Of a stretch of 64,000 nt of DNA, positions 13,412-24,061 are shown piece by piece. Position numbers and translations under genes: made by a program. This stretch comes from Chondrosia reniformis. Lineage: Eukaryota > Porifera > Demospongiae > Chondrillida > Chondrillidae. The stretch is from assembly GCA_947172415.1 (NCBI GenBank), contig OX359199.1, forward strand, positions 3,064,001 through 3,128,000, read 5' to 3'. Every line of letters begins with the position of its first letter. The first letter of the stretch is position 1. The notes under the pieces were generated by a model. That model saw nothing but the letters and a program-made list of their open reading frames with translations. It did no database searches and was not told the origin of the DNA.

Positions 13412-13482
13412 CCATCATTGAAGTGTACCACACTGATGAGCCCAAATGAGGGCGAAACAGCTGTCTGTTGTTCTTTGATGAA
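13412..13482 (+). ncRNA. Hammerhead ribozyme in the inverted unit
   Basis: Here the ribozyme is on the plus strand: CTGATGA 13,433-13,439, stem II 13,440-13,453, GAAA 13,454-13,457, GTC 13,463-13,465. Stem I pairs ACCACA (13,427-13,432) with TGTTGT (13,466-13,471), with one mismatch, the same variant as unit 2. Confidence 0.83.
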
Positions 13483-13618
13483 TTTTTTCCATCTTTGGAT
13501 GACAGGGAGGCGATCACTGGTTGTCAACTTAATAGGACTTCGGTCCCCCAGCCAAGATCAGACTTCGGTCACTTGGCTGGTATGGCGTAATACATTCCAG
13601 TGATTATTTCTGATCATT

Positions 13619-13950
13619 ATTTATATGTACTATTTATATGTGTATGTTCTAGTTATCCTCACTAGTTCTATGTACAAGTTGTATGTACTAGTTGCATGTA
13701 CTACTTGTATGAAGTAGTTGTAAGTACTAGTTGTATGAACTAGGTCTATTTCTAGTTCTATATATTGGCTACTAGTTGTATGTACTAGCTTTTGTATATA
13801 CTAGTACTAGTTATATTTCCTAGTTTTAAGAAACTACTTGTGTGTACTAGTTGTATGTACTAGTTGTATGTGGTAGTTGTATATATTGGTTGAATTTACT
13901 TTTTGTATGTACTAGTGGTATGTACTAGTTGTATTTACTAGTTATATGTG
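13619..13950 (-). repeat. 13-bp satellite between ribozyme array and LINE
   Basis: Begins with the right copy of ATTTATATGTAC and ends with ATATGTG (13,944-13,950), the left target duplication of the LINE. Its first 170 bases align with 27,846-28,010. Confidence 0.92.
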
Positions 13951-14887
13951 CTGAAACTTCTACAAATGATCATCCTAGACCAAGCACAAGTGGCAATGAT
14001 CAACTGATGCAACTTTTAGGCAAAGCAAAAGATGCCTGTCTCCGAAAGAAACCTGGAGATTTCTCTGATAGAAAACCCTGTGGGGCTGTGTGGTTCAACC
14101 ATGTTGATACGGCACTTCTTCAGGAGGCCAATTATTGGGTGGAGAAAGAGTGGCAGGAAGGCCCTAGGTCGGCCTGGCACCTGAACTGCCTGGTCTACTC
14201 TGTTGCTATGGCTGTGAGGGGAAAAACAACCTATGAATCGCAGGCATGCAACCAGGGAAGGAAATCAGATAATCAGAAGGGAAGTAAGAGACAGGAAGGT
14301 CACATAAATGACAGGAAGGCCAAAGGCCTTAGGTTTAGAAGACTGCTGGCCTGGTTGGATGTGGAAATAGCACGTCAACAGAGTAATAAGCCTATGACCA
14401 AACGCCAGAAAGTACTCCGAAGAAAGCTTAGGAGGGAGTTCCATTCATTAAACCTGAATGTGCTGATTAGAGCTAGGGAACAGACACTGGGGAAACCCAG
14501 GGTCTGGACCCTACAAGAGCGAAGATCGGTTGACCGCAGGAAATTCCAGGAACAAAACCACCTTTGGAATACTCAAAGGAAGTTCCGGATGAATGGCAAT
14601 ATTCCAACCTCCAATGAAGCTCCCTCAATTGAGGTAGTAAGGGACTTTTGGACAAAGATTGTAGGTACTGTTGGTAAGGTCAACAAAGACGACCCAGGGG
14701 TGAAAGAATGGCTAAAGGAAACCAAGAAGAGGGTGGGTAGAACCTCCTCTGAAGGTCCCGATAGCACTGATGAGACCAAACTGAGGAAAGCCTTAAAAAG
14801 GCAAAAGCTGGTTAGCTCATGGGCCGGATGGCATCCACACTTTTTGGTGGAAAGCACTCCCCTCTGCACAGTCTGCCTTGGCAGATG
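13951..14887 (+). pseudogene. RLE LINE, N-terminal linker before reverse transcriptase
   Basis: The open frame starts inside satellite; true element coding begins at AETSTNDHPRPST. It contains a lysine/arginine-rich stretch (TKRQKVLRRKLRREF, about residue 160) and VVRDFWTKIVG, a motif seen just before the reverse transcriptase in this LINE group. Near 14,812 the frame shifts: the other frame gives GPDGIHTFWWKALPS, the usual start of the polymerase fingers. The coding sequence is then interrupted after ALADE by the PLE fragment at 14,888. The apparent stop at 14,886-14,888 belongs to the shifted frame. Confidence 0.75.
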
Positions 14888-15124
14888 AAAAATCTAAGAT
14901 ACCATTTTCCTACATGCTATATGCCTATTCTGTAAAAAGAGCCTATAGGGGAACTAAACCTAAAGAGAGCTTTAGATGAAGATACAGTAGTCTTTTCTTC
15001 CTTCTTTTCCCTTCTTTCATCTTCTTCTCCACTGGGTCAGACAGCCGTTTCTGGGAATTCCACCCTGCATCAGTGATCCTGGGAGTCTTTGTCTTTTTCT
15101 TTATCTTGATCTTCTGTGAATCCT
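14888..15124 (-). mobile_element. 5'-truncated 3' end of the second PLE lineage, inserted in the LINE
   Basis: These 237 bases match 40,247-40,483 at about 97%, which is the 3' end of the minus-strand PLE-like element there. A third, shorter copy is at 57,117. All three start at the same base (AAAAATCTAAG, the element's 3' terminus) and differ only in where the 5' side is cut, the hallmark of target-primed reverse transcription. The junction with the LINE shares AATCC with the element, a small microhomology. Confidence 0.78.
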
Positions 15125-16503
15125 GTACTACAGAGGGTGGTGAGCGGGGATCTGTCAGTCCCAGACTGGCTTACAAGGGGTCGCACACTACTCATCCCCA
15201 AAAAGGGTGACCCGAAAAGTGTTGCCAACTACGGACCTATTGCGTGTCTCAACACAATGTACAAGGCTGTCACAGCATATATTGCATCAGAACTACTCAC
15301 TTACATCTACACTAACGATCTTTTACCTATGGCTCAACGAGCCATGAGGAAAGGGAGGTGGGGCTGTGTGGACTGTCTATTGCTGGATCAATCGATGCCA
15401 AAATTATGGGCAAGCGACTTAGTGTGGCATGGATCGATTATTAGAAGGCATATGACAGAGTCCCTCACAAGTGGGTGATGAAGGTGCTAAAAACCATCAA
15501 GTGCCCCGGTTGGATCCAGAGGCCTATAGAGCTCTTCTCCAAACAATGGGCTACTGTGCTTCAGTTGAGGACTGCAGGGAAGGTGGTTAGGAGCACCCTT
15601 GTTAAATATAACAGGGGACTCTTCCAAGGAGACTCCTTATTGCCACTCGTCTTTTGTCTGGCCATAGATCCCTAATCCCAAGTTCTTAACAGAACCAAGG
15701 GACATACCCTCTGGCATAATGGGGAACGGAACACCATGTCACACTTGTTGTACATGGATGACCTTAAGATATATGCTGGAGGGCCTGATAAACTCAGGGA
15801 AGCCATGGAATGTGTGGAGAAAACATCAAATGCCATTGGCATGAGGTTTGGAGTGAGAAAGTGTGGAACAGCTCACATGCAAAAGGGGAAAGTTCTGGCT
15901 GGCCCAGACAACCCTGAACGCAGTGAAGAATCCATAAGGAGCCTTGAAAAAGGTACTACTTATAAGTACCTAGGGCTAGAACAACTGTTTGAGGTAGATG
16001 ACAGCAAGGTCAAAGCTTGCTTGATCAACGAATTGAGGAGGAGACTCCACAAAGTGTGGGGCTCTCACCTCAATGGTAAGAATGCTGCAGAAGCCTCTAA
16101 CATGTTGTGTGCCTCTCTATTGAGATACTCTTACCCAGTTTTGAAGTGGACTCAAGGTGAACTTCCAAAACTGGACCGAATGGTGAGAAAGATCATGAGA
16201 AAGTACCAGTGTCATCACTATAACTCTGCCATTGAAAGAGTGAACTTGCCTCGCTCTCAAGGTGGTAGAGGGCTCTGTAGTTTTCCTTTGGATCACGAAA
16301 GGACTGTTGTGAATCTGGCAAGATACCTCCATACTGCCAATGATCCACTCGTAGCTGTTGTGGTTAAACACCAAAAGTGGCTGGAGTGCTCAAAGCAGAG
16401 GAGGACTGTCTTGAAAGAAGCCAGATTGATACTGGGAAGCCACGGAATAGAACCGGAAATGTTGCTGAAGACAGATCCCTCACAAAATAGTGTAAGAGAA
16501 TGA
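15116..16503 (+). pseudogene. RLE LINE reverse transcriptase and thumb
   Basis: Frame pieces carry WLTRGRTLLIPKKGDP (finger motif 1), YGPIACLNTMYK, WID..KAYDRVPHKW (motif A), GLFQGDSLLPLVF (motif B) and LLYMDDLKIYAGG (motif C, catalytic YMDD at about 15,751-15,762). Then comes a thumb with KYLGLEQ, as in R2-group enzymes. Breaks seen: a shift in the DQS region near 15,390, a TAG within motif A at 15,440-15,442, a TAA after FCLAIDP at 15,674-15,676, and TGA after NSVRE at 16,501. The enzyme would nick-prime and copy LINE RNA at its target; this copy cannot encode it. Confidence 0.85.
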
Positions 16504-17485
16504 GGGAGAGTGGCACGTGAGCTCCAGGAGGCTCAGACTGAAAGGTTAAAAAGTAACCTAGCCGAATAGTCTCACTAGGGCTCATACCACAGACAAGTCA
16601 CAAATAGGGAGTCTTATGTGTGGCTTTCTGAGGGGAGACTCAGACCTCAAACTGAGGCTCTGATTCTCGCAGCCCAAGATGATGTGCTGCACACTAGGTG
16701 GTACCGAAATAGGATTCTGAAGAATTCTAGCCTCCTGATGTGCAGAGAATGTGGCATGGCTATGGAAACTACTAAACATGTGTGAGCCCAAGGGATTTTC
16801 TCTCTACAAAGAGAGACATGACCGGGTGATACTGATTGTGTTGTGGAGACTGTTGAAAGAATATGGATTTAAGCAGGAAGAGCCCTGGTACAAACTAGAA
16901 GCAAAACCAGTCTATGAGAATAGGTCTGTCAAAATCTTGTGGGATCCTAGTATCCCTACAGATGATGAAATGACAGAAAGAATACCAGACTTAGTGGTTG
17001 AGGATCGGCTATGTAAGTCCATCTTCATTATTGAGATGTCAGTTCCTACTGACAGCAATATTAATGGAAGATGGCAAGAGAAGTTCCAAAAGTACCAGAA
17101 GCTGGCGGCTGATATGAGGAAACAATTTAGGGGCTACCGAATTAAGGTAGTCCCGATGATAATTGGTGCTTTGGGGACAGTGGACACGCTCCTGGAAGAC
17201 CTTAGGGGAATTCCGAAGCTGTCAAAAAGTGCAGTAGAAGTGATGAGAACCATGCAGAGAACTGTTCTCTGTTCGGCTGTGAGGATATTGAGGCGACATC
17301 TATCTGTTGAGGGATTGGGGCCTGGACGATATGTAGTCTTGTCCCATTCCTTGCCTGTCGACCTCTGGAAAGCAGTGGTGGATTGGTGTATGGAGGTACT
17401 CCCTCCTATTATGACGGTCAACTTTGGCCCGACGTGCATCTGTCTGCTGCTGCTGGAAGGAGGCAAAGCCGAGGCTTCTGGCTAA
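16504..17485 (+). pseudogene. RLE LINE zinc knuckle and restriction-like endonuclease
   Basis: After RWYRNRILKN (about 16,700) comes LLMCRECGMAMETTKHV, a CCHC knuckle start (C-x2-C then H). The endonuclease follows: IPDLVVED (about 16,984-17,007) supplies the PD, IIEMSVP the acidic residue, and KYQKLAADMRK the downstream lysine region. KVVPMIIGALGTV is also typical of the group. Stops break the segment around 16,567-16,577. The last frame closes with TAA at 17,483-17,485. In intact relatives this nuclease cuts the target site next to the polymerase. Confidence 0.83.
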
Positions 17486-17600
17486 AAACCCAAAGAAAGG
17501 AAAACATAACTGACTGAGGGTTGTCCAAGCCGGATACTCCATGCCTTAGTAAACTAAGGCAAGAAGTAAGAAGGTTCTCTGTAAAGGCTTTTGTTTCTAA

Positions 17601-20600
17601 ATATGTGTATGTTCTAGTTATATGTTCTACTTGTATGTACAAGTTGAATGTTCTAGTTATGTATTAGTTGTATGTAATATTTAAATGTACTAGTTATATG
17701 TGAATGTTCTAGTTATCCTTACTAGTTCTAAGTTGTTGTTTGTACGCGTTGTATGTACTACTTGTATATACTGTTTGTATGTACTAGTTCTATGTTCTGA
17801 TTTTATATACAATTTATACGTACTAGTTGTATGTACTAGTTATATATACTATTTATATGCACTAGTTTTATGTGTATGCTCTAATTGTATGTACTACTGG
17901 TATGTAAAATTGTAGGTACTAGTTGTATTTACTAGTTGTATGTGCTAGTTATATGTACTAGTTGCATAGAGTAGTTGCATGTACTAGTTGTAGGTGTTAT
18001 TTATATGTACCAGTTTTATTTGAATGTTCAAGTTATCTGTACTAGTTGAATGTACAAGTTGTATGTAATAGTTATTTGTATAGTAGTTGTATGTACTAGT
18101 TATATGTACTTGGTGCATTTACTAGTTGAATGTAATTGTTGTAAACACTAGCTATAGTGAACCAGTTATATGTACTCTTTGTTTGCACTGGTTGTATGGT
18201 CTAGACATATGAACTGGTTCTATGGACTAGTGTATGTACTAGTTATATGGACTAGTGTATGTACTAGTTATATGTACTAGTTGTATGTACTCTTTATATG
18301 TACTAGTTGCATGTACTAGCTGTAATCACTACTTATAGGTATTAGTGATATGTAATAGTTGTATGTACTAGTTGTTTGTACTAGTTGTATGTACTATTCA
18401 TATGTACACGTTATATGTGTATGTTCTGGGTATCCTTACTAGTTTTATGTACGAATTTTATGTACTAGTTGTATGAACTAGTTAAATGTACTAGTTGTAT
18501 GTACTACTTGTATGTACTAGCGGTAATCACTTGTTATAGGTACTAGTTAAATGCACAGGTTTTATGTACTAGTTGTATGTACTAGTTGTATATGGTAGTT
18601 GTATTTACTTGTTGCATATACTAGTTATGTACTAGTTGTATTTACTAGTTTTATGTACTAGTTGTATGTACTAGTTGTACGTATTGGTTGAATGTACTGT
18701 TTGTATGTACTAGTTGTATGTCCTAGTTATATGTGTATATTCTAGTTATATATTCTACTTGTATATACAAGTTGTAAGTACTAGTTATGTATTCGTGGTA
18801 TGTAGTATCTATATGTACTAGTTATATGTGTATGTACTAGTTATATGTTCTAGGTGTATGTACAATTTGTGCATACTAGATGTATGTACTAGTTGTATGT
18901 ATCAGTTGTCTGTACTAGTTGTATGTACCAGTTGCATGTACTAGTTGTATGTATCAGTTGTTTGTACTATTTGTATGTACAAGTTGTATGTGTATGTTCT
19001 AGTTATCCTTACTAGTTTTATGTATAACTTTTATGTACGACTTGTCTGTACTAATTGTATGAACTAGTTATATGTACCTGTGGTATGTACTAGTGGTGAT
19101 CACTAGTTGTAGGTACTAGTTGTACATACTGTTTGTATATTCTAGTTGTATGTATTAGTAATATGTACTGGTTGTATATACTAGTTATAGGTACTAGTTG
19201 CAGATACTAGTTTTGTACTAGGTATATGGGGCAGTTGTATGTACTGTTTGTATGTACTGTTTGTACGTACTAGTCGTATTTACTAGTTGTAGCTTCTAGT
19301 GGTAATCACTAGTTATAGGTACTAGCTATATGTACTAGTTGTAGATACTAGTTGTACATACTAGTTGTTTATTCTTGTTGTATGTACTAGTTATATGTAC
19401 TACTTGTATGTACTAGTTGTTCGTACTATATAGATATAAATTCTAGTTGTATGTACTAGTAATATTTACTTGTTGTATGTAATAACTTTATGTACTAGTT
19501 GAATGTCCTAGTTTTATATACTAGTTGTATATAGTAATTATGTACTAGTTGTATGTACTAGTTGCATGTATTGGTTGTATTTACTGATTGAATGTACTTG
19601 TTGTTTGAACTGGTTGGATGTAATATTTATATTTACTTTTCGTATGTACTAATTATATGTACTATTTATAAGGACTAGTTATATGTGTATGTTCTAGTTA
19701 TATGTATGTACCAGTTGTATGGATTAGTTGTATGTACCAGTTGTATGTATTATTTGTATGTACCAGTTGCAGGTACTAGTTGTATGTACTAGTTGTATTT
19801 AATATTTATATGGACAAGTTATATGTGTATATTCTAGTTATCCTTAGTAGGTCTATGTACAAGTTGTATGTACGAGTTATATATACGAGTTTTATGTACT
19901 AGTTGAATGTACTAGTGGTAATCAGTAGTTATATTTACTAGTTTTATGTTCTAATTGTATGTACTACTTGGACGTACTAGTTGTATATCAAGTTGTGTGT
20001 CATAGTTTTATGTTCTAGTTGCATATACCAGTTGTGTGTCATAGTTTTATGTTCTAGTTGCATATACCAGTTATGTACTAGTTGTATGTAATATTTATAT
20101 GTACAAGTTATGTGTGTATATTATAGTTATCCTTAGTAGGTCTATGTACAAGTTGTATGTACGAGTATTATGTATGAGTTTTATGTACTAGTTGTATGTA
20201 CTAGTTGTATATTCAAGTTTTATGTACTAGTTGTAAGGACTAGTTATCTGTACTAGTTATATGTACTATTTATATGAACTAGGTATATGTACTATTCATA
20301 TGACTAGTTAAATGAGTATGTTCTAGTTATATGTACTAGTTGTAGTTTGTATGTACTAGTTATACGTATTGGTTGAATGTCCTGTTTGTATGTACTAGTT
20401 GTATGTACTAGTTATTTGTGTATATTCAAGTTTTATGTTCTACTTGTATGTACAAGTTGTAAGTACTAGTTATGTATTCGTTTTATGTAGTTTCTATATG
20501 TACTAGTTATATGTGTGTATACTAGTTAAAATAACTAGGTGTACAATTTGTGCTTACTAGATGTATGTACTAGTTGTATGTACCAGTTGCATGTACTATT

Positions 20601-21206
20601 TGTATGTACAAGTTATATGTGTATGTTCTAGTTATCCTTACTAGTTCTATGTACAAGTTGTATGTACGACTTGTCTGTACTAGTTGTATGAACTAGTTTA
20701 TGTACTAGTTGTATGTACTAGTTAAAGGTACTATTTGTAGGTACTAGTTGTACCTACTATTTGTATATTCTAGTTGTATGTATTAGTAATGTGTACTGGT
20801 TGTATGTACTAGTTATATGTACTAGTTGCATATGCTAGTTATGTACTAGTTATATGGACTAGTTGTATATACTCTTTGAATGTACTGTTTGTATTACCTT
20901 GGCGTATGTACTAGTTGTAGCTTCTAGTGGTAATCACTAGTTATAGGTACTAGTTATATGTACTTTTTGTAGGTACTAGTTGTACGTACTAATTGTATAT
21001 TCTAGTTGTATGTACTAGTAATATGTTCTAGATGTATAACCTAGTTTTATGTACTAGTTGCATATACTAGTTAGGTACTAGTTGTATGGACTACTTGTAT
21101 GTACTGGTTTCATGTACTGGTTGAATGCACTAGTTGTATGTTTTGGTTAAATGGACTCTCTTATATGTACTAGTTGTATGTACAAGTTGTATGTACTAGT
21201 GGTATG
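17601..21206 (-). repeat. 13-bp satellite (3.6 kb)
   Basis: Continuous satellite in the GTATGTACTAGTT orientation. It carries several TATCCTTA landmarks (about 17,713, 18,431, 19,013, 19,835, 20,127, 20,632) and an obvious local duplication at about 20,000-20,060. Its open frames (such as that at 17,700-17,915) are repeat translations rich in Y, V, L and C. Confidence 0.95.
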
Positions 21207-22022
21207 TATCTTTGTAAAGGTTCATCTTTCGACTTTTTGACATCTAGAGACGCAGTTTTTCGATTCTTCTGTCTGCCAAATGTTTTGACCCTGGGGGTCT
21301 TCTTCAGTGACTGGTGTTGGTCTTCAAGGTGTCTTCATTTATAGGCATCTTTTCCTGCCATTTTCAATTACCTTATCAGTGATGTCATCGGTTACATCAT
21401 TTCCGGAGGAAGGAGAGGTGAAGGGAGTTTTCATAAAAACGGGTTTCCAACCACTTCTTAGTACAATTCCTTGATCTAAGTTCATTCTTACCTGACATTG
21501 TTGGATCTTCAGGGCTTCCTTAATTATTCTTCTGTACCAGTTCTCTTCCCTCTCCACCACTCTGGCTTGCCTCCACTCAATTGGATGGCCAGTTTTTAGG
21601 GAGTGAACAGCTAAGCCATTGTTCACATCCCCATCCTGACGGCACGTTTGTGCTCCGCCATCCTGACTTTTAGTGTTCTTCCAATTTCTCCAGTGTACAC
21701 TGCAGGACAACTAGAACAGGGGATCTGGTAAACGACACCTTTAATATCCATGGTAGGCAGGGGTTGTTTAGGCCAAATAGGATACTCCTCAGTGATCTCT
21801 GCTTTGTGAAGATGGTTTCGATGTTCATCTTCCGGCATATTCTGGAGATCTTTTCACTGAGGCCTTTCACATATGGAATAAAAAGTTTACATTCACCATC
21901 TATCCTACTTCCCTGGTTCCGTTATCTCTTCTTCATGTGCCTAGCAGCAACCTTACTGGGGTATCCGTTGGCCTGGAGTACCCTTTCCACATTCCACAGG
22001 TTGACATCATTGCGGGGACAGA
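21207..22022 (-). mobile_element. Inverted 3' part of a GIY-YIG Penelope-like element
   Basis: The reverse complement matches about 23,250-24,020 of the adjacent plus-strand copy at high identity. It covers the end of the RT-EN protein (GVVYQIPCSSC, YTGEIGRTLKVRMAEHKRAVR, MNLDQGIVLRSGW) and the tail with the GAAGACCC stem. It lies head to head with that copy, both 3' ends facing outward, an arrangement common for Penelope elements, which often carry partial inverted copies at their 5' side. It lacks the last part of the 3' tail. It is broken. Confidence 0.85.
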
Positions 22023-22155
22023 ATCCTTAGCTCGTTACTTACCTGGTCACCAGGGAGAACAACTCAGGAGTGAAGTCCAATGATGCCTGTCAAAAGCTGG
22101 TGTCCCGAGCCCTAATCTGACCAAACGTCAGACAGCAGCCATCAAGGAGCTCAAG

Positions 22156-22925
22156 GTGGACTCTGATACCATCATTCTTCCAGCAGACAAGGGAAATGCC
22201 ACAGTCCTCCTGGACAAAGAAGAGTACGACCCCAAAGTAAGGGACCTTTTGGATGATACAAGCTATCAACCAATCAAAAAGAACCCAACATTGAAAATAG
22301 AACGGAAGGTAACTGAAGTTCTCCGGTCACTGGAAAAGAATAGCAAACTCCCCAATGATCTGAGGAAGAGGGTTCAGAACCAACAGAGCTCCACCCCCAG
22401 TTATATGGACTCCCAAAGATCCATAAGGCCAGTTGCCCCTTAAGACCTGTTGTTTCCTCTATAAACTCCCCTACCTACCACCTATCAAGATATCTGGCGA
22501 ATATCCTGTCACCCCTGTTGGGGAAAGCTCCTCACTTTGTGAGGAACTCAGAGGACTTTGTGAAGAAAATCAGGAGATTACAAGTAGAGAATGAAGATAA
22601 GTTAATCAGTTTTGATGTGAAGAGATTGTTTACGAAGGTACCTATAGATCTCTCCTTACAGATTATTGATAGGAGGCTGAGGGAAGACAACACCCTATCA
22701 GGCCAGACCACTCTGGACCCTCCCACCATCACAATGCTCACAGAACTCTGTCTTAGGACAACGTACTTCCAGTACGGTAACGAGTTCTTTGAGCAGAAGG
22801 ATGGGGCAGCCATGGGCTCTCCTCTCTCTCCGTGGTAGCAAACATCTTCATGGAAGAATTTGAAAACCAAGCCCTCCAGGAGGCTGGCTCCAAACCTAGG
22901 CTCTGGCTACATTATGTAGACGACA
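22156..22925 (+). pseudogene. Penelope-type reverse transcriptase region
   Basis: The N-terminal PLE hallmark IILPADKGNATVLLDKEEY is followed by the palm: ISFDVKRLFTKVPID (motif A with catalytic Asp), DGAAMGSPLSP (motif B) and LHYVDDTFVIW (motif C, YVDD) near 22,905-22,935. The enzyme belongs to the telomerase-related PLE reverse transcriptases and would act by target-primed synthesis. It is not intact. Confidence 0.82.
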
Positions 22926-23151
22926 CCTTTGTCATCTGGAGCTAAGGTAGGGATCAGCTGGAGGATTTCTGTCTTTCCTTAATGGAAGACACGGAAACAT
23001 CCAGTTCACCATGGAGGAGGAGACAGATGGCTCTATCCCGTTTCTTGATGTGCTAGTGAAGAAGAACAGAGGAAGTTTGAGTACATCCGTGTACAGAAAA
23101 CCAACCCACACGGATTGATACCTTCACTTCTCATCTCATCACCATCCTAGG

Positions 23152-23893
23152 GTGAAAGCTGGCATTGCCCTTTACCTCAGGGACAGAGCGGAGAAGATCT
23201 GTGGTGCTGGATCCAGTGTCCTCCAAGAGGAAAAGGAGCACCTGAAAGGGGTACTCCAGGCCAACGGATACCCCAGTAAGGTTGCTGCTAGGCACATGAA
23301 GAAGAGACAATGGAACCAGGGAAGTAGGGTAGATGGTGAATGTAAACTTTTTATTCCATATGTGAAAGGCCTCAGTGAAAAGATCTCCAGAACATGCCGG
23401 AAGATGAACATCAAAACCATCTTCACAAAGCAGAGATCACTGAGGAGTATCCTATTTGGCCTAAACAACCCCTGCCTACCATGGATATTAAAGGTGTCGT
23501 TTACCAGATCCCCTGTTCTAGTTGTCCTGCAGTGTACACTGGAGAAATTGGAAGAACACTAAAAGTCAGGATGGTGGAGCACAAACGTGCCGTCAGGATG
23601 GGGATGTGAACAATGGCTTAGCTGTTCACTCCCTAAAAACTGGCCATCCAATTGAGTGGAGGCAAGCCAGAGTGGTGGAGAGGGAAGAGAACTGGTACAG
23701 AAGAATAATTAAGGAAGCCCTGAAGATCCAACAATGTCAGGTAAGAATGAACTTAGATCAAGGAATTGTACTAAGAAGTGGTTGGAAACCCATTTTTATG
23801 AATACTCCCTTCACCTCTCCTTCCTCCGGAAATGATGTAACCGATGACATCACTGATGAGGTAATTGAAAATGGTAGGAAAAGATGCCTATAA
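23152..23893 (+). pseudogene. Penelope linker and GIY-YIG endonuclease
   Basis: A conserved linker (KGVLQANGYPSKVAARHM, CKLFIPYVKGLSEKI) leads to the endonuclease: GVVYQIPCSSCPAVYTGEIG carries the G-V-Y and Y-T-G tracts of the GIY-YIG fold plus two cysteines of the PLE zinc-binding motif. LKVRM.EHKRAVR and SLKTGHPIEW follow. This is the nickase that opens target DNA for PLE integration. The C-terminal part matches 21-332 and the inverted copy at 21,339-21,838. It is a broken copy. Confidence 0.83.
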
Positions 23894-24061
23894 ATGAAGA
23901 CACCTTGAAGACCAACACCAGTCACTGAAGAAGACCCCCAGGGTGGAAACGTTTGGCAGACAGAAGAATCGAAAAAACTGCTTCTCTAGACGCTCTGAAA
24001 GTCGAAAGATGAACCTTTACAAAGATAAGTTCGACGCAGTTAAAAGAAATCCTTATTCCAT

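Larger units (their letters stand above)
11413..13618 (-). mobile_element. Hammerhead-ribozyme tandem repeat element (retrozyme-like)
   Basis: Five direct units start at 11,413, 11,772, 12,131, 12,489 and 12,848 (358-359 bp each, the last cut at about 13,193). A 1.2-unit inverted copy follows to 13,618. Units are about 98% alike. The strand opposite to the direct units carries a complete hammerhead core in each unit, and other parts fold into hairpins (arms CCACAAGTG / CACTTGTGG; CAGTCT / AGACTG). The whole 2.2 kb is flanked by ATTTATATGTAC (11,401-11,412 and 13,619-13,630), and a paralogous empty site at 27,846-27,857 has it once. There is no protein coding. Ribozyme satellites and circRNA retrozymes of animals have this size and layout; that this one is expressed as a circle is inference. 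Confidence 0.88.
13951..17600 (+). mobile_element. Broken non-LTR retrotransposon with restriction-like endonuclease (R2/NeSL/HERO type)
   Basis: One long ORF2-like coding region in order: basic N-terminal linker, reverse transcriptase (YMDD), zinc knuckle, PD-E endonuclease. It ends in a short tail with a hairpin (CCTTAGT / ACTAAGG, about 17,543-17,558) and no poly(A). It is flanked by ATATGTG (13,944-13,950 and 17,601-17,607), and the uninterrupted satellite form is visible at about 27,772-27,778. The 5' end is truncated: the first bases are already coding, and the N-terminal DNA-binding fingers expected of this group are absent. The frame is broken by at least two frameshifts and several stops, and by a 237-bp insertion at 14,888. 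Confidence 0.85.
22023..24061 (+). mobile_element. GIY-YIG Penelope-like element, broken
   Basis: It runs from the PLE N-terminal region through reverse transcriptase and GIY-YIG endonuclease to the 3' tail ending AATCCTTATTCCA at about 24,060. About 2.0 kb is present and it is broken at several points. The left side joins directly to the inverted partial copy at 21,207-22,022. Its near identity with that copy suggests one composite insertion event rather than two. Confidence 0.85.

Noticed and set aside
17700-17915. Open frames rich in Tyr, Val, Leu and Cys in the satellite (also at 24,978, 27,753, 35,946 and 36,313)
   Set aside because: They are translations of degenerate 13-bp repeats; an exact array has a stop every 39 bp, and these only survive where the monomers are mutated.
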